Shown piece by piece: positions 26,617 through 64,000 of a stretch of 64,000 nt of DNA. The notes beneath the pieces are model-generated. The model ran no database searches. It saw nothing but the letters and a program-made list of their open reading frames with translations, and was not told the DNA's origin. How positions within the stretch are numbered: position 1 is the first letter of the stretch; the number at the start of each line of letters is the position of its first letter. A program made the translations under genes and the position numbers. Origin of the DNA: Mesocentrotus franciscanus (lineage: Eukaryota > Echinodermata > Echinoidea > Camarodonta > Strongylocentrotidae); the NCBI GenBank assembly GCA_037976565.1, contig CP137671.1:12895229-12959228 (forward strand), given 5' to 3'.

Positions 26617-26622
26617 TTTATT
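26617..26622 (-). terminator. candidate POLQ polyadenylation signal (AATAAA on minus strand)
   Basis: TTTATT on the plus strand, about 1.03 kb beyond the POLQ stop codon. It lies only ~140 bp from the KDM1A candidate, so the two genes end almost back to back. A second minus-strand AATAAA lies at 26482-26487. Confidence 0.35.
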
Positions 26623-27462
26623 GACTCTTGTCGTTGAAAATAAATATTAACAACAAAAGAATTTTGTCTAGTTTTCTCATTATGACATAGTGAATGAGAT
26701 ATACAATACATATGTCAGCAGTGCATAATTTGAATACTTGCAGACAAAATTGGAAAATGCATACAGGTACATAGAAATTATAAAAAATCATTTCATTACC
26801 TGAGTATATTTTCAAAAAGATATATTTACATACAGTATATTCAGATGTACAAAGTAGATAAAGAAATAGTTAAAATGTACAATTCATTCAAATGAGAGAT
26901 AACTTGAATGGAAATGGTAGGATATTTACACAATAATTAAAAAAATGGAATAGGCGTACAAATGCACATTTCATCAATATTTTTTTTTACATGTGTAGTT
27001 CATTTCATAACAATATACTGCAATATCAAAATTCAGTGAAATATAAACATTCAATTTACTATAATACTATCTCATACTAAATGTGAAAATTCTGAATATT
27101 ACAAAATTTGGAATTCATATACATGTAAGTTTATCTAACCAAATTCAATGAGAAATACCACAATATGTGCACATGAGTTTTGCAAAATGTACTCTCAAGA
27201 AGGAATCCCAAATTTATTACCGGTATACCTAGACTAACACATGAGGTGAAAAAGGGGAGAGAGAGACAGACAAGAGAGGGGAAGAGGGAGGGAGGTTTTT
27301 TTAAATTTCGGTCCTTTGTATAAAATTGCATAATTCAGATATCAAAAATCTTACTAGTATGTATTGTAAGATTAAAGGAGGAGGGGGAGTAAATTACTGG
27401 TGAAATGTTGAAGTGAGTACCCAAGTGAATGAGACACTATTTCTGCATCACAATTCCATTAT

Positions 27463-27653
27463 AGCACTCTCCATCTCTCTTTTGATCAGCTGTGCCACCT
27501 TCTCAACACCCTCCCTCATAAGTCCATTTCTTCAAGCATGCCTCATGTAGGTCCAACCTTCGTTTTAACAGGTAACCGCACAGACAGTTTTATCGCAATC
27601 TCCATCTTGGTTGGTAGTAATAAGCTTTGCCACCTTCTGAACAACCTCCCTCC
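27463..27653 (-). pseudogene. tandem decayed copies of the POLQ C-terminal coding segment
   Basis: The last ~140 bp of POLQ coding sequence (27661-27793) is followed by a ~140-bp diverged copy (27521-27660) and a partial third (27463-27520). Shared plus-strand blocks are tccatttcttcaag, catgtaggtccaacctt and aacaggtaacc.cacaga. The copies lie after the TGA at 27654-27656, in the probable 3' UTR, and hold stops. The frame of the third unit still reads VEKVAQLIKREMESA, like VDQVAQLIITEMENA in POLQ. Confidence 0.8.
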
Positions 27654-54812
<27,159 letters not shown>

Positions 54813-54961
54813 TCCACACACACACACACACCAGGTCACAAGATCGAGGAGCCAGGAGTGGAGCTGATCAAGATCTAGTGATTGAGAAAAGAAATTCATG
54901 AAGGACCCAATACTTTTTTTATATATACAACTTGGTACATTCATGAATTCCAATGTTGAAC

Positions 54962-55186
54962 CTTGTTCAAATATGAAGTGGTAAACCGCTGCCTTTTTTA
55001 ATGACGATGTAAACAGCAATATGCTTCACAATTTTGTATCTTATAACAAACAGAGCTACAGCATATAAGTGGACATGCGTGGGACTTTTGTTGTGTGTAG
55101 GTGCCATTCATTTGTACGTGCACAACAAAATGTGGTGGTTTCTTACTTTCTTTGTGGCGGTTTACCGCTTCATCTGAGCAAGTCTT
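54962..55186. mobile_element. ~225-bp MITE upstream of POLQ exon 1
   Basis: Left cttgttcaaatatgaagtgg plus taaaccgc pairs with right gcggtttaccgcttcatctgagcaag. It is non-coding and sits ~150 bp upstream of the POLQ start codon, in a probable 5' UTR intron. Confidence 0.65.
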
Positions 55187-56885
55187 CAGTCTGTCCATAT
55201 ATTTATATTTATAAATTTGTGGGTTTAACTTTAATTGTGATACAAATACAAGGCCAAGCCCATCTTGACTTCAGGACTTGAGATGTACAATACACCTGAC
55301 GGTAGCCTACAGTCTGTATTTACAGTCAATAGCAAATAAAAAGAGGATCTTGTGACTAGTCTAGATGTTTCTTAATCGTCGACTAACGTTGGCCGTTGGA
55401 AGAAAACAAATTGGCCCCTTTCTTTTCTTTTAATGAGACAACAATGCTTTATAAAGTTTCTAGTCTAAAGACTAGTAAGACTAGTCTAGACTAGTCACCA
55501 GTAGTAGGCTGGGGCCTGTTTCTCGAACCCGTCATAAGTCAAACTTCTTGACTAAATCAGCGTTAGTAAGCTACTTGTCCGCTACGTGTTTCACGAAGCC
55601 CTCTTCGCCAAGATCAAAAACAACATCCTGACTAGTTATGACGCTTCCGACCCCGTCATATCTCTGTTGTAACTTTTTAGTCGATGGGCAGCACCATCAC
55701 ATGTCATTTATTGGGTAGACCATGGCTGGCAAAAAAGGAAAAGAAATCCTCCAGCTTTGATCTTTCTACACATTCACTTAAACAGGGAGTTATCGTTTTT
55801 AAACATTTGAAAATCTTATGACGATATGCCATGTTTATATCAAAGGCTTTTTCCACTTAACTAAACTGATTATACACGTTTATTTCCACATTGTCATTGT
55901 AAAATTCTCAAAGGGATGGGTTATCTGCCACGGCAGTCAAGCAATAGTCAGAAGTGTATTCTCTAGTTTTCAGACCCATATGAATTTCGAGATAAATTCT
56001 ATCTTCAAATGTGTAAACTGAATAGTTTAAAAAATGTGTTTTAACGTTTGGAATGTTAAAGTTTCATCATTTTAATATTGTGCTGACGCCTAAAACATTG
56101 AACAAAACTTTTTTTGCCAAGAATAATAATAGATCTAGATCTAAGTGTGTGTTTTTTTTTTAACTACCAAATGAAAATATCCGGGGGGTACCCATCTCAA
56201 AAACAAAACTGATTCACCGGTCATGAAATGAAATACTCACAATTATATTTTACAAGTAATTCTATGGTATAATCTACACAAATTTTGAAGTATATTTTAT
56301 CATTGCATCTCTTATTCCCTGGTACCATTTTCAATCTTTATTTATTCCTAATTGAAATTCATATAGGCCTAGGTCTAGATTTAAATAAATGCAGTTTTCC
56401 TAAAATTACTTTTTTTTAATCCGGTGGAATTGTGCCTAAGGCTAGATCTATGTCTTAGCTCCTCTTCTCGCCGAAAGTATCGATTTCACGAGATGTCTAG
56501 CTACATGTAGTAAGCTCTTGTGAAACGGTTTAGGAAGATCAGAGACATCTCCGTAGTTGGCGGATAAAGTTATGAGTAGATCTAGATCTATGACTGTCTT
56601 GTCATTGTATAAGGGTTTATATTGTACAGTACATGTAGTTAGCACCTTTTATTGTTGGCACACAAAGCGATTAGACTACATATAACTTAATTGTTGTACA
56701 GAAGTAAGATAAAAAGATGCAGGGACTTTGGGAAAGGCTAGCTAGCACTTTAGCAGCAGCTATGGTTTCGGTTCAAGAGTCTTAGAATAAAGCTATTATT
56801 ATTGTTGTGTTAACTTAAACTATCCTGTTTGAAGTCTTGTTCTTGGTCAGGTGTATTCTCCCTAGCTTTCAGTTGGTTTCGAGAA

Positions 56886-57049
56886 ATGGGACCCAGTTTC
56901 TCGAAACCGTCAAAAGTCTAAGTTCGTGGACATCCCATAGAAACGTGTGTTAATTCTATAACACACGCTTCAATGGGATGTCTAACTCTAAGAAGTTAGA
57001 CTTATGCAGGGTCTATGGCGGTTTCGAGAAACGGCTCCCAGGCCCAGAC
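56886..57049. mobile_element. palindromic foldback element near the POLQ 5' end
   Basis: gggacccagtttctcgaaac pairs with gtttcgagaaacggctccc, and the inner arms also pair (gtctaagttc, gacatcccat, cgtgtgttaa). A half-like relative starts at 55507 (ggggcctgtttctcgaaccc). Confidence 0.65.
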
Positions 57050-57278
57050 TGCCAGCCGCGCTGGCCACCAGGCCAGGGCCAGCCGCCCACTATACTTTCC
57101 CCCGACCCAGCGGCATGAGTTCCGGCGTTCTTGAACTTGAAGATGTAATTTGAATTTTGAAAGCCAGATTCTATTATAGTAGTACTGTACAGGTAATAAA
57201 ATACTAAGTTTAAACAAGAATCAATGTAATTTGTATCGTAAGACTGTGAAGTGACACATAAAGAGGCAAATAACTTAC

Positions 57279-57345
57279 AATTTCATCGTCTTTTGACGGA
57301 CATCTCGAACGGACGAACCAGCGGCCTCGGTCTTGCTTGTTTTTT
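57279..57345 (-). other. candidate POLQ 5' UTR exon
   Basis: A CpG-rich minus-strand stretch (gaggccgctggttcgtccgt) ends in a good GTAAGT donor at 57278. It contains short ATGs whose frames close at once or do not fit exon 1 at 54812, so it would be non-coding. No transcript evidence is available. Confidence 0.3.
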
Positions 57346-57349
57346 TTGT

Positions 57350-59040
57350 TGTTGATGAAAATTTAAATGGTCCGCTCTCAATGTTCCGTTTTTGACGTAG
57401 AGGGCTTAATCAAGGGATGGCTTTATCAACTTCGATGCCGATGGGATCTTTTCGGAGAACTGAAAAATCGGACGTATCTAATAGTTCCTTGAAATTCTTG
57501 TATCCGAGAATCGGAATATGATTCACTAAAATTATTGTTAACTTCTGTATTGTTTATGTAAATACGATTTTCAAAAAATATGTCAGGAATTTTTCTTTTT
57601 ATTTAGTCAAAGCATAACGTATCAAGGAGTCAGTCATAGAAAAAGACAGCGGCCTTGCCCACATCATGAACATAAGTTTTGCAATTAATATTTGTATATG
57701 ATTCTCTCAATGATCTCAATGATATCAATATTACCAGTGTTGTGTGCACTCGGCATATTTCTAGCTCTAGCATTCACCTCCTCTCGCTTAAATCTATTTT
57801 CTTTATATTGTGGAAAGTCATTAAAACAGTTAGGCCTATACAATACTAGCAAGAAAACAGTTATTTTACAAATGATTTTTCTCATACCCTTTTTTACTTA
57901 AAAATTCTGTCAGTGTAGGCCTACAATTCATAATAATTCATAAATCATTACATTACAATATAGAACCGCCATTAATTTTCAGCAAATCTATAATAATCAC
58001 CTTTTTGTTAATAATAATAATACTTTATTCTTTTATAGCGCATTTCATGTCTGTTGACATTTCAACGCGCTATACAATAAACATATATCGATCAGTATAA
58101 AATATATCAAGATCATAAAAGGGAGATGAGTATAAAACAAAAGCATTGTATAGAAAACCTTGAAGTTATACACAGAGAAAAAATTACAACATTACTTATC
58201 CTTTAGTACTATTGGTATATGCTAATTTGAAAAGATGAGTTTTGAGTTTAGATATGAATGTTTCAGTATTGTGATACAACGTAGTGAGTTTGGGAGAGAA
58301 TTCCATAAAATACAAGTGAAAGCCTATGACCTTATGCCTTTGTTCTGCCTCTCTTAGCTACGAGGAGGTTTGGAGATGCAGAACGCAAGGACTTTGGTGG
58401 AACATATTGTATAAGACAAGATCAGAGAGATATTCTGGAGACAGACCATGGAGTGATTTGAAGGTTAGCAAAATAATTTTAAACTGGATACGGAATTTAA
58501 CTGCGAGCCAATGTAAATCTTTGAGGATGGGTGTTATGTGTTGACATTATTTTCTTTGGCAGGGAGACCAGACGTGCAGCAGAGTTTTGAATCCTTTGTA
58601 ACTTGTTTATATCTTTATCACTAATACCAGTGAAGCCGAGACTATTAAAGTTGTCTAGAGGTGAGGGTAAGAAAGAGTGAATGAGAATTTCAGTTGAAGC
58701 TTTATTAAAAAATCTGCGGACTTTGCCTATATTTTTCTAAGAGCAAACGATGCTTTGCGGCACACAGTATTAATGTGGCTGCGCAGAGATAGATGGTTGT
58801 CCAGATTAACTCTGAGATTGCGAACTGTCTTTGAACAATGAACCCGAGATTTTGGTAACAATTAACTCATTTGCTTGTCTAAATTTAGAAATCAGATGAA
58901 GAATTTCCATTTTACTATCGTTTAATTAAGAAGAGAAAATCATGTTGCATTCAAGAACGGATTTCTTGAAGACATAATATATATCCAGTTTCTGTTTGAT
59001 GTGGTTGATTTCACTAGGTTTAACAGTGATGTATAGTTGC
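57350..59040. other. no host gene seen; repeat-like sequence
   Basis: AT-rich. A tract at 58010-58080 (taataataatactttattc, then agcgcatttcatg) looks like the start of a repeat that continues to ~58560, but I cannot classify it. Confidence 0.4.
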
Positions 59041-59259
59041 GAGTAATCTGCTTACATCATTGAAGAAAAGCAATGTCCTGAATGGGAGTTGTGTAACAAC
59101 CTTGAACCTTGAAGAAGTACTCTCCCAAAAGCGTAAACGCTGTCCTGGAGAGGGATGTGCTGTGGTGCGTGCTACTGGTGAAAGTGATGATGGTTGTTCG
59201 CCGTGCACTATATACAATGTGCAGGGTGCAGTGTGCAGGTGGTGCAATTGTGTCCCTCA

Positions 59260-60620
59260 TTACAACATCTTCAGGGGCAGGGGCGGCGCCATAATCTGTA
59301 TGACGGGTAATGCCGCTCCTCTAAAGCCCTGGATGGTAGTTGCAGTGACAGCGTTGCTTGGGAGAGCGTTCCAGACACGGACTGCTCTGGGAAACATGCT
59401 ATACATGTAGCAGTTAACTCTGCAAAATGGTTGAGTGAACCGGAAGTTGTGGGTTTGATGTTGTGTTCGTTGTGGTCTGGTGATGCCTGTAATGAGTCGG
59501 ATTTCAGGAGGCAGAGAGATCTGAACAAGATTGCGGTGTACTTTGAAGAGCATCTCGCATTGATTGAGCAAGCGGCGGTGTTGTAGTGTGTCCCAGCCAA
59601 GAGATGACAGCATGGTGGTGACACTAGATTCTCTTCGGTAATCATGGAGGACAAATCTGGCAGCTTGTCTCTGTATGCTCTCTATGAGTTTGATCTCCTT
59701 CTGGGTGTGTGGATTCCATGCACTTGAGGCATATTCCAACTGGGGTCGTACAAGTTGCTTGTATGCAATGTCCTTGACTTTCTGGTCACATTTCCCAAGG
59801 GCTCGACGTACGACTCCAAGAGTTCTTGCAGCTTTTGCTTGAATCTTCTGTGCATGGGTATTCCAGCTCAGGTTGTCAGCCACTGTGACTCCAAGATATT
59901 TATAGGAGGTAGCTTTGGGAACCGCTTTTCCATTGATGTCGAAGTCAAAGTTCAAGGGACTCCGCTTCAGAGAGATGCACATGTGGGCACATTTCTTCAC
60001 ATTGAAAGACATATCCCAAAGGTCTGCCCATTCTGCCAGTGTGGAAAGATCTTGCTGTAAGGCTGTGTGGTCATCTTGTGTGTGGATACTGCGGTACAAG
60101 ACACAGTCATCAGCAAAGAGTCTTATTGATGATGATACATCTTCACATATGTCGTTGATGTACATAAGAAACAAGGCCGGACCAAGGACTGATCCCTGAG
60201 GGACCCCAGAGAGGACATCAGCTGATGGTGATGTGGCTCCATTTACTGACACAGTTTGGGATCGGCCAGTCAGGAAACCATGGATCCAGTTGAGAGTTGG
60301 TCCTTGGATTCCGTAGAACTTCAGCTTGTGAACTAGCTTTCGATGTGACACCCTGTCAAACGCCTTGCTGAAATCAAGGAAGATCACGTCAGTTTGGTGC
60401 TGCTGGTTGATGTTGCTAGCCCAATCATTAACGGCTTCTACAAGCTGGGTCTCACAGGAACGTCCTTGCCGGAATCCATGCTGATTAGGAGTGATGATGT
60501 CATTGTTTGCCAAAAACTCGGACATGTGGCTCAAGATGATGTGCTCGAGGATCTTGCAACAGATGCATGTGAGGGACACAGGTCTGTAGTTAGATGGGTC
60601 ACTTTTGTCTCCTGATTTAT
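59260..60620 (-). mobile_element. LINE reverse transcriptase, 5'-truncated but otherwise open (element B)
   Basis: About 450 codons without a stop on the minus strand. It begins YKSGDKSDPSNYRPVSLT (start of the RT domain) and has VIFLDFSKAFDRVSH (palm Asp), GVPQGSVLGPALFLMYIND and the catalytic RLFADDCVLY. It continues with the thumb and C-terminal LVRPQLEYASSAWNPHTQ and FPRAVRVWNALP. It resembles the Jockey/CR1/L2-type pol. The endonuclease domain and the 5' half are missing. ~220 bases of probable 3' UTR follow to ~59040. Confidence 0.9.
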
Positions 60621-60905
60621 AGATGAATAGCAGACGTCCAATAACAGACCCTTGAGGTACACACCCCATCTAATTAAGCAAGGCGTGATCAGAAGTAATG
60701 CCGTCAATGATAACTTGCTGCTTCCTACCATTGAGGTACGACTCGAACCATTTGGACGCAGTACCTGAGATACCAAAGGGTTTTTCTAACCTTGACAAGA
60801 GAAGTTGGTGATCAACTGTGTCAAAAGCAGAGGTTAGGTCGAGAAGGACAAGAAGCGCTTCGTTTCCAGAGTAAAGTGATAGCACAATTTTTTTTAGCAA
60901 TAAGT
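60615..60905 (-). mobile_element. second LINE reverse-transcriptase fragment (element A), interrupted by element B
   Basis: Reads ALLVLLDLTSAFDTVDHQLL, LSRLEKPFGISGTASKWFES and YLNGRKQQVIIDGITSDHAL. Then come a TAG stop and CVPQGSVIGRLLFIY. It is a different family from element B (DLTSAFDTVDH against DFSKAFDRVSH). At LLFIY it passes directly and in frame into the start of element B's RT. It has no 5' part. Confidence 0.85.
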
Positions 60906-61460
60906 CATTGTGAACTCGTAATAGAGCCGTCTCTACGCAGGGATTCTCTCTATACGCAGACTGTCTTGAAGCAAGGAGAGAGTTACATGTATTTCAACAA
61001 GTTGAAACTTCACATTGCTATTTTCAAAGTTCTTTTCTTGCAATTCAATTTCACTTGTGTATATATACTTTAAGGGATATTGAATCCCTATTTGCCTTAC
61101 TAAAAAGAAATCAGACCCAAAATATTTTCTTCCAAAACGTCATACTTGGCCTTATGTCACACTATCATACTTCTTGTCCACAACAACAAAAACCAATGCA
61201 ACACATGTAGTTTGATACATGACTCATTTATTGCAATGAACGCGAGCAACTGTTATTGATGCATGGATGATAACGTATAAACACCCCTCCAATATGGCAC
61301 TTAAATAACAATAGTATGCTATTCACAAACATAATTATAACTCATTATTTCAAACAGTCATGGTCATATATCATGAAACCCATTCATACCTACATGAACA
61401 ATATTTCAAGAGCTAGACCAAGCTAGTTTGGTCCATACGTTACCGACCACAGAAGTAGAG

Positions 61461-61762
61461 GTGTCGTAGTCAAGTGGTTTAAGCACGTACCTGACTGGAA
61501 ATGCAAAGGTCGTGAGTTCAATCCCTGACACAGCACTAATGTTCTTTGGCAAGTTATTTATCAACATTTGCCACTCCATAGGAGGGAAATGGGGACCTGG
61601 TAGGAGGACGAAAGCATCATTGTTTATATTAATTGCCATAATCATGCCCTCACAATGACCATATGGTAGGAATACTCCCCTAGGGAGTGGAGATGGTGCA
61701 CATTGTGCGTGAATGAATCCGTTGACCGAGGTAATAATACCTGTAAATTGCTTTAGAGATGG
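61461..61762 (+). mobile_element. tRNA-derived SINE-like element
   Basis: ggtgtcgtagtcaagtggtt has A-box-like TAGTCAAGTGG, and gtgagttcaatccctgac carries a B box (GAGTTCAATCC) at tRNA-like spacing. The body then runs on, with a three-part structure ending ataatacctgtaaattgctt. The long tail and absent acceptor stem argue against a functional tRNA. Confidence 0.65.
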
Positions 61763-63504
61763 TTTTTCTATTACCACTATCTAAATCCAGATTACTATCA
61801 TTATTATCATGTTTATAACTTTATATCTGGTCATAGTATTAATGTTAATACTAGAGCGCAGATCAGATAAAATATGAAATGAAATGATATGTTTGATGTC
61901 AATTTTAATGTTCAGAATTCAACAATACTCGGTAACGCCAACATACGGGACACCACATGACTACATACCTAGGGCTTGCCCTCGTAAATACCAATGCCTT
62001 GCCACGCTGGTATATTAATCAATGTAAATATATGGTATTCCAAGGCTCAACACTAACAGGTGCCCAGGCCACATAGGTGCCCAAAATCTTAACCTTGCTG
62101 GACCCCCCAAATTTGGACATTTTTACATAAGGTGCATGCATACAGCCTGTAAGAAGGTCAATTCGGACCTTCTTCTAAACAAGTTGGTTAGGAGCTCTGG
62201 CTATTCAATACAAATGGTTATATGCAAGTTGGGATTAGAAATTTTCTAGAATTACCATGAGAAAGATATTTATGAGCTTCTCACTCATAAAAAGAGATAA
62301 TGCAGCAATTATCAAAATTTACTTGCAATATATGTGTACCCATGCATAGACTTCATTCCATGCAGTTTGATAATGTCTTTTTATGCAAAAGAAGTATTTT
62401 GAGCCAAATAATAAGTGATTTGCACACTAGCACATATCTACATTCAAATATATATTTCATTTTATTTAAATATAACTCTAAGCTATGCACAAACATTTCT
62501 TTACACATACAAAACTATTTGATAATAACAAATACATGTACAATGAGTTCTAGATCCACTTCAATTAAACCTTACTCTTAAAAAACCTTTTTGGTTAACT
62601 TTAATATAGACATTTCATTCAAGTTTTGACAAAGTTATTTCTAGGTCTTAATAAAACTTTATCAACTTCTTGCTTTGTTTTTCTTCAGATTCCTTTCTTG
62701 GTATGAAATTTTAAATTCCAAGATAATTAGCTCAAAGAGGGTGATAACAAAACATACATGTTATCAGAATTACAGAAACATGGTCTTTATGTTTTACTTA
62801 TTCATATTTAGGGGCAGGGTAGGAGGCGGGTGGAAACATATTTTTCACAATTTCTGAATTTAATAAGAAAAGTTTTAATAATACTGTGCCTTTTCCAGAG
62901 GATACTTCGTCTAAGGACAAATTAAGTATTGTATAGGTTTGTTTTCAGATGTTTTTTGAAGAAGTCAATTTAAGTACTATTTCTCATTAATGCAGGAGTT
63001 TTGGCAAATAGGGGTACAAAATTAACAAAAACAATTATCAATGGAACCTTGAAAGTGTTTTTCCAAGCATAAAATAAGAATACATGTAAAAAAACAACGA
63101 AGACTAGAAAGCCAATATGGCTCAGATAATTACGAACGAAATAAACCTTGTAATATACAAGATCTTTTAGCACTATTTTCTGCTGCTCTTCATACGGCCA
63201 CCACAGCAATGTATTGCTCATGGTAGTAACAGCCTTTTTTTGGAGAAGCCAACAATATATAGCTCTGCCTTTATGGGGGTGATGATATTAGGGTCTATGT
63301 TCTATACTCACACAACTCCATAAGATTGAATCGAATGTTGATACAAACAGCAAGACTATTAAATCACACAGACACATTTTCTAACACTTTTTACAAAACA
63401 ACTGACTTGCATTTAAATCCTTTTGCAAGGTGTCGGAGATGTTTGAATCAAACAATGAACATTAATGACAATCTCAATTAATAAACTATAAGTATTTCAC
63501 TTCT
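61763..63504. other. AT-rich DNA without recognised genes
   Basis: Only short unsupported ORFs. I see no exon-like conserved motif on either strand. Confidence 0.5.
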
Positions 63505-63790
63505 GGGGTGACCCGACTCTGCTCCTGTGATGCTCCAGACTTTATTAGGTATAGGGTTAGGGTTGGGTTGTCAATTGGGTTTTAGGTTAGGTTTAGGGTT
63601 AGGGTTAGGTGCAATTGGGTTTTAGGTCAGGTATAGGGCTAGGGTTAAGTTGATATTGAGTGTTAGGTTAGGTTTAGGGTTTGGATTAGGTATAAGATTG
63701 GGTCCAGGGTTGAAGTTAAGGATGTGGTTAGTGTAGAAAATTGATGGAGCGACTATCACAGGAGAAAGTGTCGCACAACCCCCATACGGA
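63505..63790. mobile_element. TIR element filled with degenerate TTAGGG-like repeats
   Basis: The ends (gactctgctcctgtgatgct and gcgactatcacaggagaaag ... tgtcgcacaacccc) are inverted near-copies. Between them lie ~180 bases of gggttaggg / gggttttaggt units. It belongs to the same family as 23302-23460. Confidence 0.6.
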
Positions 63791-64000
63791 GATGGTGTAC
63801 GCTTAACAATTGAGCAAGACACAAACGATAAACACTTGACCCATTTCAAATTCTGTGGCATGCATAACATATGAGTTGATGCAGAGCATATTTCAACATT
63901 TTGGTTATACAACAAGGTACACTGTAGTTACAACCAGCATTTACTACAAATAGTAAAGAGAATTGTAAGGATAATTACAGGATTATGTGTAACACATCAC

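Noticed and set aside
54813..55019. Coding extension of POLQ exon 1 upstream of 54812 through a WCVCVCG stretch
   Set aside because: The frame stays open only through a GT microsatellite, and the MITE at 54962-55186 lies just upstream. The Met at 54812 is the more plausible start, though not proven.
57002..57217. Minus-strand ORF near the POLQ 5' end as an upstream POLQ exon
   Set aside because: It overlaps the palindromic element at 56886-57049 and shows no conserved residues.
59260..60669. 469-codon ORF as a host gene
   Set aside because: It contains reverse-transcriptase motifs (FADD, GVPQGS) and joins two LINE families, so it is annotated as mobile elements.
61461..61545. Functional tRNA gene
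   Set aside because: A and B boxes are present, but the acceptor stem does not pair and the sequence continues into a SINE-like body.
63535..63735. True telomere or chromosome end
   Set aside because: The repeats are degenerate, short, bounded by inverted termini and followed by unique sequence. A related tract occurs at 23.3 kb.

Overview
The window is a piece of animal nuclear DNA. It has AT-rich non-coding sequence, genes split by GT-AG introns, many microsatellites, tRNA-derived SINE-like repeats, non-LTR retrotransposon remains and numerous short foldback or terminal-inverted-repeat (TIR) elements. The reconstructed proteins track closely to vertebrate genes (KDM1A/LSD1, POLQ, HDX). Together with the repeat landscape this suggests a marine invertebrate deuterostome, most likely an echinoderm such as a sea urchin. 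That assignment is an inference, since nothing in the window names the species.

Layout. Positions 1-2521 (minus strand) hold part of an HDX-like homeobox gene: one exon with the first part of the homeodomain and one large exon with its third helix and a proline/glutamine-rich tail. The 3' part of the gene runs off the left edge or is not recognisable. Two decayed copies of the first homeobox exon lie just upstream. Positions 2976-9250 are repeats and unassigned DNA. A CpG-richer stretch near 9050-9330 separates the HDX-like gene from the head-to-head KDM1A gene (plus strand, 9788-24220, 14 coding exons, 843 codons, apparently intact). KDM1A is followed by a repeat-rich stretch, probably its 3' UTR, with a poly(A) signal near 26475. 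POLQ (DNA polymerase theta, minus strand, coding 54812 down to 27654, 27 coding exons) converges on KDM1A tail to tail. From 57.3 kb to the right edge there is no host gene that I recognise. That part holds a chimera of two truncated retrotransposons (59260-60905), a SINE-like element and a TIR element filled with degenerate telomere-like repeats (63505-63790).

Function. KDM1A is a histone H3 lysine demethylase of CoREST-type repressor complexes. POLQ is the helicase-polymerase of microhomology-mediated end joining. HDX is a poorly characterised homeobox protein. Nothing suggests the three act as a unit.

Main points for a second look: (1) a one-base frame break in the POLQ helicase exon just before the Walker A motif, supported independently by exon phase; (2) decayed local copies of exons or exon pieces at four places (the HDX homeobox and three POLQ exons), two of them running directly into simple repeats and a third about 100 bp from one; (3) a POLQ N-terminal extension of roughly 520 residues, much longer than in human; (4) a long near-perfect hairpin inside a 1.2-kb TIR element in a POLQ intron, plus several other nested foldback elements. 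I found no convincing novel multi-gene system. All exon borders were read by eye from frame, splice dinucleotides and remembered family sequences, and need transcript confirmation.
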